Source: Streptomyces orinoci
GTDB taxonomy: Bacteria; Actinomycetota; Actinomycetes; Streptomycetales; Streptomycetaceae
DNA length: 64,000 bases
Assembly: GCF_003121295.1 (NCBI RefSeq)
Contig: NZ_PHNC01000029.1
Coordinates: forward strand, 558,001 to 622,000
Reading direction: 5' to 3'
Shown piece after piece: positions 26,051 to 33,899 of this stretch (position 1 is its first letter; each line of letters starts with the position of its first letter). The position numbers and the translations under genes were made by a program. The notes under the pieces were generated by a model. It was not told where the DNA came from. It was given only the letters and a program-made list of their open reading frames with translations, and ran no database searches.

Positions 26051-27199
26051 CTAAGCGCCCACGTTCACATAGAAGTTGTCGCCGGGGAGGATGTGGTAGG
26101 CATCGTAGAAGTTCTTGAGGATGGCGCCCTGCGCATTGTTCTCCGAGAGCGGCACCCATTTGATGGCGCGGTTCGGCGGGGCGTAGGCCGTGCCGCCCTG
26201 GGTGGTCGAGGCGAAGGGGTACTCATCGCAGGACGGCTGGGTGCCCTTGTCCTTGGGGTTGACCTTCCACCAGATGTCACCGGGCCCGGGCTTGACGTTG
26301 GGGCCGCAGACGGCGTTGCGGTTGGCGTTCTTCTGGGCCTCGGTGGCGCGGGTCAGCGGAATGCTGGAGCCGGGCTTGCCAATGTGCAGGCCGGCCCGCT
26401 GAACGCCTCGGATGCTGTCCACGATGCCGGGCAGGGAGGCCATCTTCGACTGGCCCTTGTCGGAGTCGACCACCACACGCCGGGGGTCGGAGTAGACGCA
26501 TCCCGGGGCGCTGCCCACATAGTCACAGCGCCATGCGGACCCCGAGGTCATGCTGCCCGCGCTGAAGGTGTCCCCGGGCTTGTAGTAGGTCAGGCCGTAG
26601 ACGGTGCGGCCGGTGATCTGCTGGTCCTTGGCGACCGAGGCGCTGTAAGTGAAGGAGCCGGAGTACGAGTTGGAGCCCAGGTAGAACGGCGCCTTCAGCG
26701 CCCCGCCCGGTGTCGAATGGCAGGAGGTGCCGCAGGCGGAGAGGAGGGTGGCACGGATTCCCACGCCCTCCCCCCAGGTGGCGGCGGGGCCGACGGTGAC
26801 CTTTTCCGTCCAGGTGGTGGAGCGGAGTTCCAGGCTGGTCTCGTGGTAGGTGTGGAACCGCGCCTGCCCGACCAGGACTTTCTCGGGGCTCCACACCGAG
26901 ACGGTGACCAGGCCCCGCTCGCAGAGATGTGTGCGGAGAAAGGCATTGGTCATGGGGTTGGGTATGTCGGTACAGAACCCGGGCGGGTCGCCGGGTATCC
27001 CTGCCAGACGTGAGTTCGCTTCCGCCGCGCGGGAGTTGTGGAGCGTGGGCTTCTCGGCCGCTCTCAGATCGGTTTTGACCGTGAGTCTGTAGCGTGCCGG
27101 TGCCGGCTTGGCCGCCGCCTGCGCCATGCCCGTACCGGACACCAGGAGCGCCAGCGCCGCCCCGGAGGCCATCACGGCGCGTCTTGTCGTTCCCTTCAC
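26051..27199 (-). CDS. Secreted protein with NucA/NucB-type nuclease domain
   Basis: 382 residues. The N-terminus is a Sec signal peptide (basic KGTTRRAV, hydrophobic ASGAALALLVSG, cleavage near AQAAA). The middle 200 residues form an uncharacterised, probably beta-rich domain with several Cys. The C-terminal 120 residues match the NucA/NucB deoxyribonuclease domain: CDEYPFASTTQGG, VPLSENNAQG and the ending LPGDNFYVNV. It should be an extracellular nuclease or nuclease-like toxin. The GTG at 27199 follows GGGAGA. No immunity-like gene is adjacent. Confidence 0.8.
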   Translation of the reverse strand: MKGTTRRAVMASGAALALLVSGTGMAQAAAKPAPARYRLTVKTDLRAAEKPTLHNSRAAEANSRLAGIPGDPPGFCTDIPNPMTNAFLRTHLCERGLVTVSVWSPEKVLVGQARFHTYHETSLELRSTTWTEKVTVGPAATWGEGVGIRATLLSACGTSCHSTPGGALKAPFYLGSNSYSGSFTYSASVAKDQQITGRTVYGLTYYKPGDTFSAGSMTSGSAWRCDYVGSAPGCVYSDPRRVVVDSDKGQSKMASLPGIVDSIRGVQRAGLHIGKPGSSIPLTRATEAQKNANRNAVCGPNVKPGPGDIWWKVNPKDKGTQPSCDEYPFASTTQGGTAYAPPNRAIKWVPLSENNAQGAILKNFYDAYHILPGDNFYVNVGA

Positions 27200-27378
27200 G
27201 ATGGGCTTCTCCCAATCGCCGCCGCGCGTCCATCAGGGCCCCTTGCCCATGCCGGGGCGGCAGGCTGGGGCGAAGCTAGGGCAGCCGGTCGTCAACGGCT
27301 TTCAAAGAGCGGTGGATTGGCGGGTTCGGGTCCCGGTATGGCCGATTCCGGGAAGTGGCCCTTGGCGCAAACGTCAAA

Positions 27379-27407
27379 GGCGCCCGGCACTGCATCGGCC
27401 GGGCGCC
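27379..27407 (-). terminator. Terminator after clpX
   Basis: GGCGCCCGGC (27379-27388) pairs with GCCGGGCGCC (27398-27407), with a 9-base loop. On the minus strand the stem is followed by TTTGACGTTTG, a typical end for the clpX transcript. Confidence 0.75.
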
Positions 27408-27427
27408 CTCCCTGAAACAGCGGAGCG

Positions 27428-28714
27428 CTACGCGCTCTTCTCGTGCCGCTCACCCGGCTCCGTGCCCCGAGTCCTCGGCACCAGCGTGGGGTTGACATTG
27501 GACTGCACCACATCGGCGGTGATGACCACCCGGGCCACATCCTTACGGGAAGGCACCTCGTACATCACGGACATCAGCACCTCCTCCATGATGGCGCGCA
27601 GCCCGCGCGCACCCGTGCCGCGCAGAATGGCCTGATCCGCGATGGCCTCCAGCGCGGGACGGTCGAAGTCCAGCTCCACACCGTCGAGTTCGAAGAGCCG
27701 CTGATACTGCTTCACCAGGGCGTTGCGCGGCTCGACCAGGATCTGGAGGAGCGCGGCGCGGTCCAGGTTGTGGACCGAGGTAATCACCGGCAGGCGGCCG
27801 ATGAACTCGGGAATCATCCCGAACTTCACCAGGTCCTCCGGCATGACCTCCTGGAACTGGTCGCTGGCCTCGATCTCCCGCTTGGAGCGGATGGTGGCGC
27901 CGAAACCGATGCCCTTGGCGCCGGCCCGGGCCTCGATGATCTTCTCCAGACCGGAGAAGGCACCACCCACGATGAACAGCACATTGGTGGTGTCGATTTG
28001 GATGAATTCCTGGTGCGGGTGCTTGCGGCCGCCCTGCGGCGGCACGGAGGCGGTGGTGCCTTCCAGAATCTTCAGCAGGGCCTGCTGAACGCCCTCACCG
28101 GAGACGTCCCGGGTGATCGACGGATTTTCGCTCTTTCGGGCGACCTTGTCGATCTCGTCGATGTAGATGATGCCGGTCTCGGCCTTCTTGACGTCATAGT
28201 CGGCGGCCTGGATCAGCTTCAGCAGGATGTTCTCGACGTCCTCGCCGACATAACCCGCCTCGGTCAGCGCGGTGGCGTCCGCGATGGCGAAGGGCACATT
28301 GAGCATCCGGGCCAGCGTCTGCGCGAGCAGCGTCTTGCCGGAGCCGGTGGGGCCCAGCAACAGGATGTTGGACTTGGCGAGTTCAATGCCGTCGTCGCGG
28401 TTGTGCGCACCGGTCTCGCCGGCCTGCACCCGCTTGTAGTGGTTGTAGACGGCGACGGACAGGGCCTTCTTGGCGGCCTCCTGGCCGACGACATAGCCCT
28501 CGAGGAATTCGTAGATCTCACGGGGCTTGGGGAGTTCCTCCCAGCGCACCTCGGAGGTCTCCGCGAGTTCTTCCTCGATGATCTCGTTGCAGAGATCGAT
28601 GCACTCGTCGCAGATGTACACACCAGGACCCGCGATGAGCTTCTTCACCTGCTTCTGGCTCTTGCCGCAGAACGAGCACTTGAGCAGATCGCCGCCGTCA
28701 CCGATGCGTGCCAC
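27428..28714 (-). CDS. clpX: ATP-dependent Clp protease ATPase subunit ClpX
   Basis: A 428-residue AAA+ unfoldase. The N-terminal zinc domain has four cysteines (Cys13, Cys16, Cys35, Cys38: KCSFCGKS and YICDEC). Walker A is LLGPTGSGKTLLAQ and Walker B is GIIYIDEIDKVARK. An RFIG-type IGRLPV segment and a sensor-2 region (GARGLRAIMEE) follow. The ClpP-docking loop motif should be in the ALVKQYQR-adjacent or central region but I did not fix its position. The GTG at 28714 follows an AAGGGGAAG purine stretch. It works with the ClpP1/ClpP2 subunits encoded upstream. Confidence 0.97.
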   Translation of the reverse strand: MARIGDGGDLLKCSFCGKSQKQVKKLIAGPGVYICDECIDLCNEIIEEELAETSEVRWEELPKPREIYEFLEGYVVGQEAAKKALSVAVYNHYKRVQAGETGAHNRDDGIELAKSNILLLGPTGSGKTLLAQTLARMLNVPFAIADATALTEAGYVGEDVENILLKLIQAADYDVKKAETGIIYIDEIDKVARKSENPSITRDVSGEGVQQALLKILEGTTASVPPQGGRKHPHQEFIQIDTTNVLFIVGGAFSGLEKIIEARAGAKGIGFGATIRSKREIEASDQFQEVMPEDLVKFGMIPEFIGRLPVITSVHNLDRAALLQILVEPRNALVKQYQRLFELDGVELDFDRPALEAIADQAILRGTGARGLRAIMEEVLMSVMYEVPSRKDVARVVITADVVQSNVNPTLVPRTRGTEPGERHEKSA

Positions 28715-28876
28715 GAGGTGCTTCCCCTTCGCCTGGGATCCGCCTTGTTCTGCGAACCCGAGTGCTTGTCTATCGACGGTACCTTGCCGGGCCCCCCGTG
28801 CGGGCCCCCCTTGTACCTACTCGGGCCAAGGGGGGTACCGGCGGCACTGTGTCCGAGAATGAATCCCCGGCGGGAT

Positions 28877-29557
28877 TCAGACCGACACGGACGACTTTCG
28901 CGTGGACACGATCTGATCGACCAGGCCGTAGGCGAGCGCGTCCTCGGCGGTCAGGATCTTGTCGCGCTCGATGTCGTCGCGGATCTTCTCAATGGGCTGG
29001 GTGGAGTGCTTGGCCAGCATCTCCTCCAGCTGGGTGCGCATCCGCAGGATCTCCTGCGCGGCGATCTCCAGGTCGGAGAGCTGCTCGCGGCCGGTCTGGC
29101 TGGACGGCTGGTGGATCAGCACCCGGGCATTGGGCAGCGCCATCCGCTTGCCGGGGGTGCCGGCGGCCAGCAGGATGGCCGCGGCGGAGGCCGCCTGGCC
29201 CATACAGACCGTCTGGATGTCGGGCTTCACAAACTGCATGGTGTCGTAGATCGCGGTCAGCGCGGTGAACGAGCCGCCCGGCGAGTTGATGTAGATCGAG
29301 ATGTCCCGGTCCGGGTCCATCGACTCCAGGCAGAGCAGCTGCGCCATGACGTCATTGGCGGAGGCGTCGTCGATCTGGACGCCGAGGAAGATCACGCGCT
29401 CTTCGAAGAGCTTGGCGTAGGGGTCGTACTCACGGACGCCCTGGGAGGTGCGCTCCACAAAGCGCGGGACCACATAGCGCGCTTCGGCCTGCGGGCCGGT
29501 GTAGAGGCCACTGAGGCCGCTGGCGGCGGAGAAGTTGTTCATGCGGGTGTTCACCAT
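28877..29557 (-). CDS. clpP2: Clp protease proteolytic subunit 2
   Basis: 226 residues. The catalytic Ser is in MGQAASAAAILL and His in RVLIHQPSS; SPGGSFTALTAIYDT is the family strand-turn. The subunit forms the mixed ClpP1P2 tetradecamer. An ATG at 29542 (MNNFSAASG) is an alternative start. It lies 53 bases after clpP1 and very likely shares its promoter. Confidence 0.96.
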   Translation of the reverse strand: MVNTRMNNFSAASGLSGLYTGPQAEARYVVPRFVERTSQGVREYDPYAKLFEERVIFLGVQIDDASANDVMAQLLCLESMDPDRDISIYINSPGGSFTALTAIYDTMQFVKPDIQTVCMGQAASAAAILLAAGTPGKRMALPNARVLIHQPSSQTGREQLSDLEIAAQEILRMRTQLEEMLAKHSTQPIEKIRDDIERDKILTAEDALAYGLVDQIVSTRKSSVSV

Positions 29558-29610
29558 CCTGATGGCGATCGGTGGGCTGGGATGACGGCTGTGGAGCGGT
29601 GTGCCGGGGG

Positions 29611-30228
29611 TCAGGCCCCGGTGCCGCCGCCGCCCGGAACGCCGGAGGCGTGGGTGATGATCTCGTCGATGATCCCGTACGCCTTGGCCTCCTCCGCGGT
29701 GAACCAGCGGTCGCGGTCACCGTCGCGGATGATCGTCTCGACGGTCTGGCCGGTGTGCTCGGCGGTGATCTCCGCCATCCGCTTCTTGGTGCGGAGCAGC
29801 TGCTCGGCCTGGATCTTGATGTCCGAGGCGGTGCCGCCGAGGCCGGCGGAGCCCTGGTGCATGAGGATGTCGGTGTTCGGCAGGGCGAAGCGCTTGCCCG
29901 CGGTGCCGCCGGTCAGCAGGAACTGGCCCATCGAGGCGGCGAGGCCCATGCCGATGGTGACCACGTCGTTCGGGATGTACTGCATGGTGTCGTAGACCGC
30001 CATGCCGGCCGTCACCGAGCCGCCGGGGCTGTTGATGTAGAGGTAGATGTCCTTGTCCGGGTCCGCGGCCAGGAGCAGCATCTGCGCCGTGATCTTGTTG
30101 GCGATGTCATCGTCCACCTGCTGGCCGAGGAAGATGATCCGCTCGTCGAGCAGTCGGCTGTAGACCTGGTCGCCGAGGCCACCACCGATGGAAGGTCCGC
30201 CGGCGGCGGAAGGCATCAGATTCGTCAC
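29611..30228 (-). CDS. clpP1: Clp protease proteolytic subunit 1
   Basis: 205 residues from the GTG at 30228 (VTNLMPSAAGGPSIGGG), which follows AGGTGG at five bases; a longer frame reaches 30327 but lacks a ribosome site. The catalytic Ser99 is in GLAASMGQF and His124 in DILMHQGSA, with an Asp in GDRDRW. It is the first gene of the clpP1-clpP2 operon and carries a ClgR-type site 170 bases upstream of the start. Confidence 0.96.
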   Translation of the reverse strand: MTNLMPSAAGGPSIGGGLGDQVYSRLLDERIIFLGQQVDDDIANKITAQMLLLAADPDKDIYLYINSPGGSVTAGMAVYDTMQYIPNDVVTIGMGLAASMGQFLLTGGTAGKRFALPNTDILMHQGSAGLGGTASDIKIQAEQLLRTKKRMAEITAEHTGQTVETIIRDGDRDRWFTAEEAKAYGIIDEIITHASGVPGGGGTGA

Positions 30229-30397
30229 GTGATCCACCTGCTCGTCTCTGACGGCAACGGGCCGTCTCCGCGTCTTCACTCGCGGGCCGGGGTTCGCATG
30301 GGCCGGTACGGTTCCGGCGCGCTCCAAGTCTTCCCCTGCCCTCGTATCTACGGACCCTAACGCGCTGGTCGGCGGGCGCCATCCCGCATTCGGAACT

Positions 30398-30411
30398 GTT
30401 CGCTCTGAGCG
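30398..30411. promoter_or_regulatory. ClgR-type operator upstream of clpP1
   Basis: GTTCGC-TCTGA-GCG at 30398-30411 is an exact match to the GTTCGC-N5-GCG motif described for ClgR, the activator of clp and lon genes in Streptomyces. It lies upstream of clpP1, the known target, which supports the assignment. Confidence 0.7.
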
Positions 30412-30437
30412 CAGGTTCGGTTGGGCCCGCGGTGCGC

Positions 30438-30486
30438 GTACGGGCCCGGCCGCGGCCCCGTGACAGGGGTGCGACCGGGCCCGTAC
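30438..30486 (-). terminator. Terminator after tig
   Basis: GTACGGGCCCGG (30438-30449) pairs with CCGGGCCCGTAC (30475-30486), a perfect 12-bp stem. It begins 22 bases after the trigger factor stop. Confidence 0.7.
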
Positions 30487-30507
30487 CAGCGACTACCGGG
30501 TGAGGGC

Positions 30508-31875
30508 TCAGGCCTCGGTGGAGGTCTCCGCCTCGGCGGAGGTCCCGGCCTCGGTCTCCTCGTCCTCGTCGTCCAGGTTGACGACCTCGCCGTTGGAGTC
30601 CTTGACGGTGGCGGCCTCGACCACGGTGGCCAGCGCCTTGCCGCGGGCGACCTCGCCGACCAGCATCGGGACCTGGCCGCCCTCGACGACCGCCTGGGCG
30701 AACTGGTCGGGGGACATGCCGGAGGACTGGGCGCGGCGCATCAGGTGCTCGGTGAGCTCGTCCTGGGCGACCGACAGCTTCTCCTTGTTGACGATCTCGT
30801 CCAGGATGAACTGGGTCTTGATGCCCTTCTCGGCCTGCTCCTTGAGCTCGGCGTCGAACTCCTCGGCGGACTTGCCCTGGATCTCCAGGTACTTCTCCAG
30901 GGTCAGGCCCATCTGCCCGAGCTGGTGGTGCTCCAGGTTGTGCTTGCGGGTGTTGACCTCGTCCTCGAGCAGCTTCTCCGGCATCGGGACCTCGACCAGC
31001 TTCAGCAGCTCGTCCAGGACCTTCTCCTGAGCCTGGGTGGCCTGGTCGAACTTCTTCATCCGGGCCAGCCGCTCACGGCTGTCCGCCTTGAGCTCCTCCA
31101 GGGTGTCGAACTCGCTGGCCAGCTGGGCGAACTCGTCGTCCAGGGCGGGCAGTTCACGGGTCTTGACCGCGGTGACGTCCACCTTGATCTCGGCCTCCTT
31201 GCCCTCGGCGGAACCGCCCTTGAGCTCGGAGGTGAAGGTGGCGGAGCCGCCGGCCTCCAGACCGGTGACGGCCTCGTCGATGCCGTCCAGCAGCTCGCCG
31301 GAGCCGATGGTGTAGTCGATGCCCTTGGCGACGCCGTCGGCCAGCACCTCGCCATCGACCTTGGCCTCGAGGTCCACGGTGACGATGTCGCCCTCGGCGG
31401 CGGCGCGCTCGACCGGGGTGGTGGTGGCGAAGCGCTCACGCAGCTGCTCGACGGACTTCTCGACGTCCTCGTCGGTGACCTCGACGGCGTCAACGGTGAC
31501 CTCGATGCCGGAGTAGTCCGGGATCTCCAGGGCCGGACGGACGTCCACCTCGGCGGTGAAGGCCAGCAGCTCGCCGTCCTTCAGCTCGGTGATGTCCACC
31601 TCGGGCTGGCCCAGCGGGTTGAGCTCACCCTCGTTGACGGCCTCGGTGTAGAACTTCGGGAGCGCGTCGTTGACGGCCTCCTCCAGCACGGCGCCACGGC
31701 CGAAGCGCTGGTCGATCACGCGGGCGGGGATCTTGCCCTTGCGGAAGCCCTTCACCGTGACCTGCTGGTTGATCTTCTTGTACGCCGCGTCGAGGCTGGG
31801 CTTGAGCTCCTCGAAGGGCACCTCGACAGTGAGCCGAACCCGGGTCGGGTTCAGGGTCTCCACGGCGCTCTTCAC
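30508..31875 (-). CDS. tig: Trigger factor
   Basis: A 455-residue ribosome-associated chaperone and prolyl isomerase. An N-terminal ribosome-binding domain contains the signature GFRKGKIPARVIDQRFG. A central FKBP-type domain (EGDIVTVDLEAKVDGEVL) and a long helical C-terminal domain follow, with an acidic tail (NLDDEDEETEAGTSAE). The GTG at 31875 follows AAGGAGA at seven bases. Its position upstream of clpP1 and beside tRNA-Pro is typical for Streptomyces. Confidence 0.97.
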   Translation of the reverse strand: MKSAVETLNPTRVRLTVEVPFEELKPSLDAAYKKINQQVTVKGFRKGKIPARVIDQRFGRGAVLEEAVNDALPKFYTEAVNEGELNPLGQPEVDITELKDGELLAFTAEVDVRPALEIPDYSGIEVTVDAVEVTDEDVEKSVEQLRERFATTTPVERAAAEGDIVTVDLEAKVDGEVLADGVAKGIDYTIGSGELLDGIDEAVTGLEAGGSATFTSELKGGSAEGKEAEIKVDVTAVKTRELPALDDEFAQLASEFDTLEELKADSRERLARMKKFDQATQAQEKVLDELLKLVEVPMPEKLLEDEVNTRKHNLEHHQLGQMGLTLEKYLEIQGKSAEEFDAELKEQAEKGIKTQFILDEIVNKEKLSVAQDELTEHLMRRAQSSGMSPDQFAQAVVEGGQVPMLVGEVARGKALATVVEAATVKDSNGEVVNLDDEDEETEAGTSAEAETSTEA

Positions 31876-32008
31876 GGTTCGGTCTCCTTGGGGCTGACTT
31901 CTGGGTTTCTGCTGAGGTCCTCAGCGGATCGCGCCCGGTAGAGAGACACACAGACGCGCAGCTTGCATAGTAACCGCACGCACGATGAGGCCCACAAGGT
32001 GATCTTGC

Positions 32009-32085
32009 TGGTCGGGGTGGCCGGATTCGAACCGACGACCTTCCGCTCCCAAAGCGGACGCGCTACCAAGCTGCGCCACACCCCG
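32009..32085 (-). tRNA. tRNA-Pro (anticodon TGG), CCA encoded
   Basis: The acceptor stem is CGGGGTG/CACCCCG, the anticodon stem TCCGC/GCGGA, and the loop TTTGGGA gives anticodon TGG. The T-arm has GGTTCGAATCC. The discriminator A and CCA end are encoded at 32012-32009. It is oriented away from the tRNA-Gly gene. Confidence 0.96.
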
Positions 32086-32239
32086 TCGGTGCGAGAGGTA
32101 GGGTACATGTCCGCGCGGGGCCCGGATGCCCGAACGGCCCAGGAGCCGGGATGGTGCGCGGGGGGTGTGCGGTGAGGCCGCCGGACCCGCTACGATGCAC
32201 GTCAGTGCCGCGCACCCCACAGGGGTTCGAACGGTGCAC

Positions 32240-32313
32240 GCGGGCGTAGCTCAATGGTAGAGCCCCAGTCTTCCAAACTGGCTACGCGGGTTCGATTCCC
32301 GTCGCCCGCTCCA
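32240..32313 (+). tRNA. tRNA-Gly (anticodon TCC), CCA encoded
   Basis: The acceptor stem is GCGGGCG/CGCCCGC with discriminator T and an encoded CCA. The anticodon loop CTTCCAA gives anticodon TCC, and the T-arm holds GGGTTCGATTCCC. It is followed directly by a terminator. Confidence 0.96.
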
Positions 32314-32316
32314 GTA

Positions 32317-32349
32317 CGCCTCCGGCTCCGGCCGGAGGCGTTTCGTTTC
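32317..32349 (+). terminator. Terminator after tRNA-Gly
   Basis: CGCCTCCGGC (32317-32326) pairs with GCCGGAGGCG (32331-32340) over a 4-base loop and is followed by TTTCGTTTC, a classic intrinsic terminator. Confidence 0.85.
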
Positions 32350-32370
32350 CTCGCATCGTTTCTTCGCGAG

Positions 32371-32389
32371 GGCCGCCTCCGGGGCGGCC
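32371..32389 (-). terminator. Short hairpin after the small membrane protein gene
   Basis: GGCCGCC/GGCGGCC with a 5-base loop directly follows the TGA of the minus-strand gene. It is weak but in the right place. Confidence 0.45.
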
Positions 32390-32584
32390 TCAGATCTTGA
32401 CGTTCTGGATGGTCCGGGCGATCGAGTCCAGGAAGTTGTGGATCGACGGGGCCAGGCCGCTGGAGGCCAGGAAGAAGCCGAAGAGCATCGCGATGAGCGC
32501 CGGGAAGCCGCTGATCTTCCCGTTGCGGGTCATCACCACGAGGATGATCCCCAGCAGCAACACCGTGGACAGTGAGATGGCCAC
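32390..32584 (-). CDS. Small two-segment membrane protein
   Basis: 64 residues with two hydrophobic stretches (LSTVLLLGIILVVM and ALIAMLFGFFLASS) separated by a short basic turn (TRNGKISGF), then an amphipathic tail (FLDSIARTIQNV). The coding pattern and clean ends suggest a real gene. I do not recognise the family. It is convergent with tRNA-Gly and divergent from the acyltransferase gene. Confidence 0.75.
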   Translation of the reverse strand: MAISLSTVLLLGIILVVMTRNGKISGFPALIAMLFGFFLASSGLAPSIHNFLDSIARTIQNVKI

Positions 32585-32800
32585 AACTGATCACACCCTC
32601 GGTCAAAAGCACCTGCCCGGCCCACCGCGGGCCCCCTCGGCACTTATGGTGCCACCAACTCGCCCTATGTAGGGGCGCAGTGACGATTCATCGAGCAGGT
32701 GCTCCGGTCAACAAAGGATCGATTTCGGCCGCTGAGGCGGAAGTCCGTTGCCGGGCAGGCGATTTGGGTGGACTTCTGCCCCGCCACTAAGGTGCCTGGG

Positions 32801-33892
32801 GTGTCCCCCACCACCAAGGCGCAGACCGCGCCGTCCGTGCCGTCCCAGGTATCCGGCGGCGGCCGGCCCCGGGGCGAAGGCGCCGCCGGGCAGCGCGATC
32901 CCTTCTTCGACAACGCCAAGTACCTGGCGATCGTGCTGGTCGCGCTCGGCCACTCCTGGGAGCCGCTGACCGACAGCAGCCGGGCGGCGATGGCGCTCTA
33001 CCTCACCGTCTACGCCTTCCATATGCCGGCCTTCATCCTGATCTCCGGCTACTTCTCCCGCGGCTTCGACCTCGGCCCGGCCAAGCTCAAGCGCTTGGTC
33101 AGCGGGGTGCTGGTGCCGTATTTGATCTTCCAGGTGCTCTATGTCGGTTTTCAGCGGTGGCTGGAACCCGACGCCCGGCCGGACGCCTTCTCGCTGCTCA
33201 ATCCCTGGTACCTCAACTGGTTCCTGGCGGCGCTGTTCCTATGGCGGCTGACCACGCCCATCTGGCAGCTTGTGCGTTGGCCGGTGGCGGTGTCCTTCCT
33301 GGTCGCGGTGGTGGCCTCGGCCACCCGGGAGGTGGGCAGTGATTTCGATCTCATGCGGGTGCTGCAGTTCCTGCCGTTCTTTGTGATCGGCCTCCAACTG
33401 CGGCCGGAGCACTTTGCGCTGGTCCGCCGGCGGTGGGTGCGGATCGCGGCGGTGCCGGTGTTCGCGGCCGCGCTGTTGGCCGCGTACTGGCTGGCGCCCC
33501 GTCTGGACAGCGGCTGGCTGTACCACAACTCCTGTGTCCAGGACCTGCACCGGCCCGCCTGGACGGCCCCGTTCAGCACCCTGGCGCTGTTCCTGGCCGC
33601 CGCGGTGCTCATCATCGCCTTCCTGGCCTGGGTGCCCCGCCGCCGGACCTGGTTCACCGCGCTGGGTGCGGGCACGCTCTACGGCTATCTGCTGCACGGC
33701 TTCGTGATCAAGATCTCCCGCTGGTACGAGTGGTACGACGCGGCCGCCTGGATCCGCCGCCCGCTGGGCGAACTCCTGGTCACCCTGCTGGGTATCGCGA
33801 TGATCACAGCGCTGTGCAGCGCGCCGGTACGGCGGGTGTTCCGTCCCCTGATGGAGCCGCGGATGAACTGGGCGTTCCGCAAGGTCACCTGA
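32801..33892 (+). CDS. Acyltransferase family 3 membrane protein
   Basis: 363 residues with about ten membrane segments. The N-terminal signature DPFFDNAKYLAIVLVALGHS carries the conserved His of acyltransferase family 3 (OatA/WecH-like), and FHMPAFILISGYF is the second family block. These enzymes move acetyl or other acyl groups onto sugars, peptidoglycan or antibiotics at the membrane. The substrate is unknown. The GTG at 32801 follows AAGG at about eight bases; an in-frame GTG at 32792 is possible. It converges on the MocR-type gene with an 8-base gap. Confidence 0.85.
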   Translation: MSPTTKAQTAPSVPSQVSGGGRPRGEGAAGQRDPFFDNAKYLAIVLVALGHSWEPLTDSSRAAMALYLTVYAFHMPAFILISGYFSRGFDLGPAKLKRLVSGVLVPYLIFQVLYVGFQRWLEPDARPDAFSLLNPWYLNWFLAALFLWRLTTPIWQLVRWPVAVSFLVAVVASATREVGSDFDLMRVLQFLPFFVIGLQLRPEHFALVRRRWVRIAAVPVFAAALLAAYWLAPRLDSGWLYHNSCVQDLHRPAWTAPFSTLALFLAAAVLIIAFLAWVPRRRTWFTALGAGTLYGYLLHGFVIKISRWYEWYDAAAWIRRPLGELLVTLLGIAMITALCSAPVRRVFRPLMEPRMNWAFRKVT

Positions 33893-33899
33893 CCACCGC

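Noticed and set aside
32009..32313. tRNA genes as an integration site for a mobile element
   Set aside because: Both tRNA genes are complete and no integrase, direct repeat of the 3' end or foreign block is next to them.
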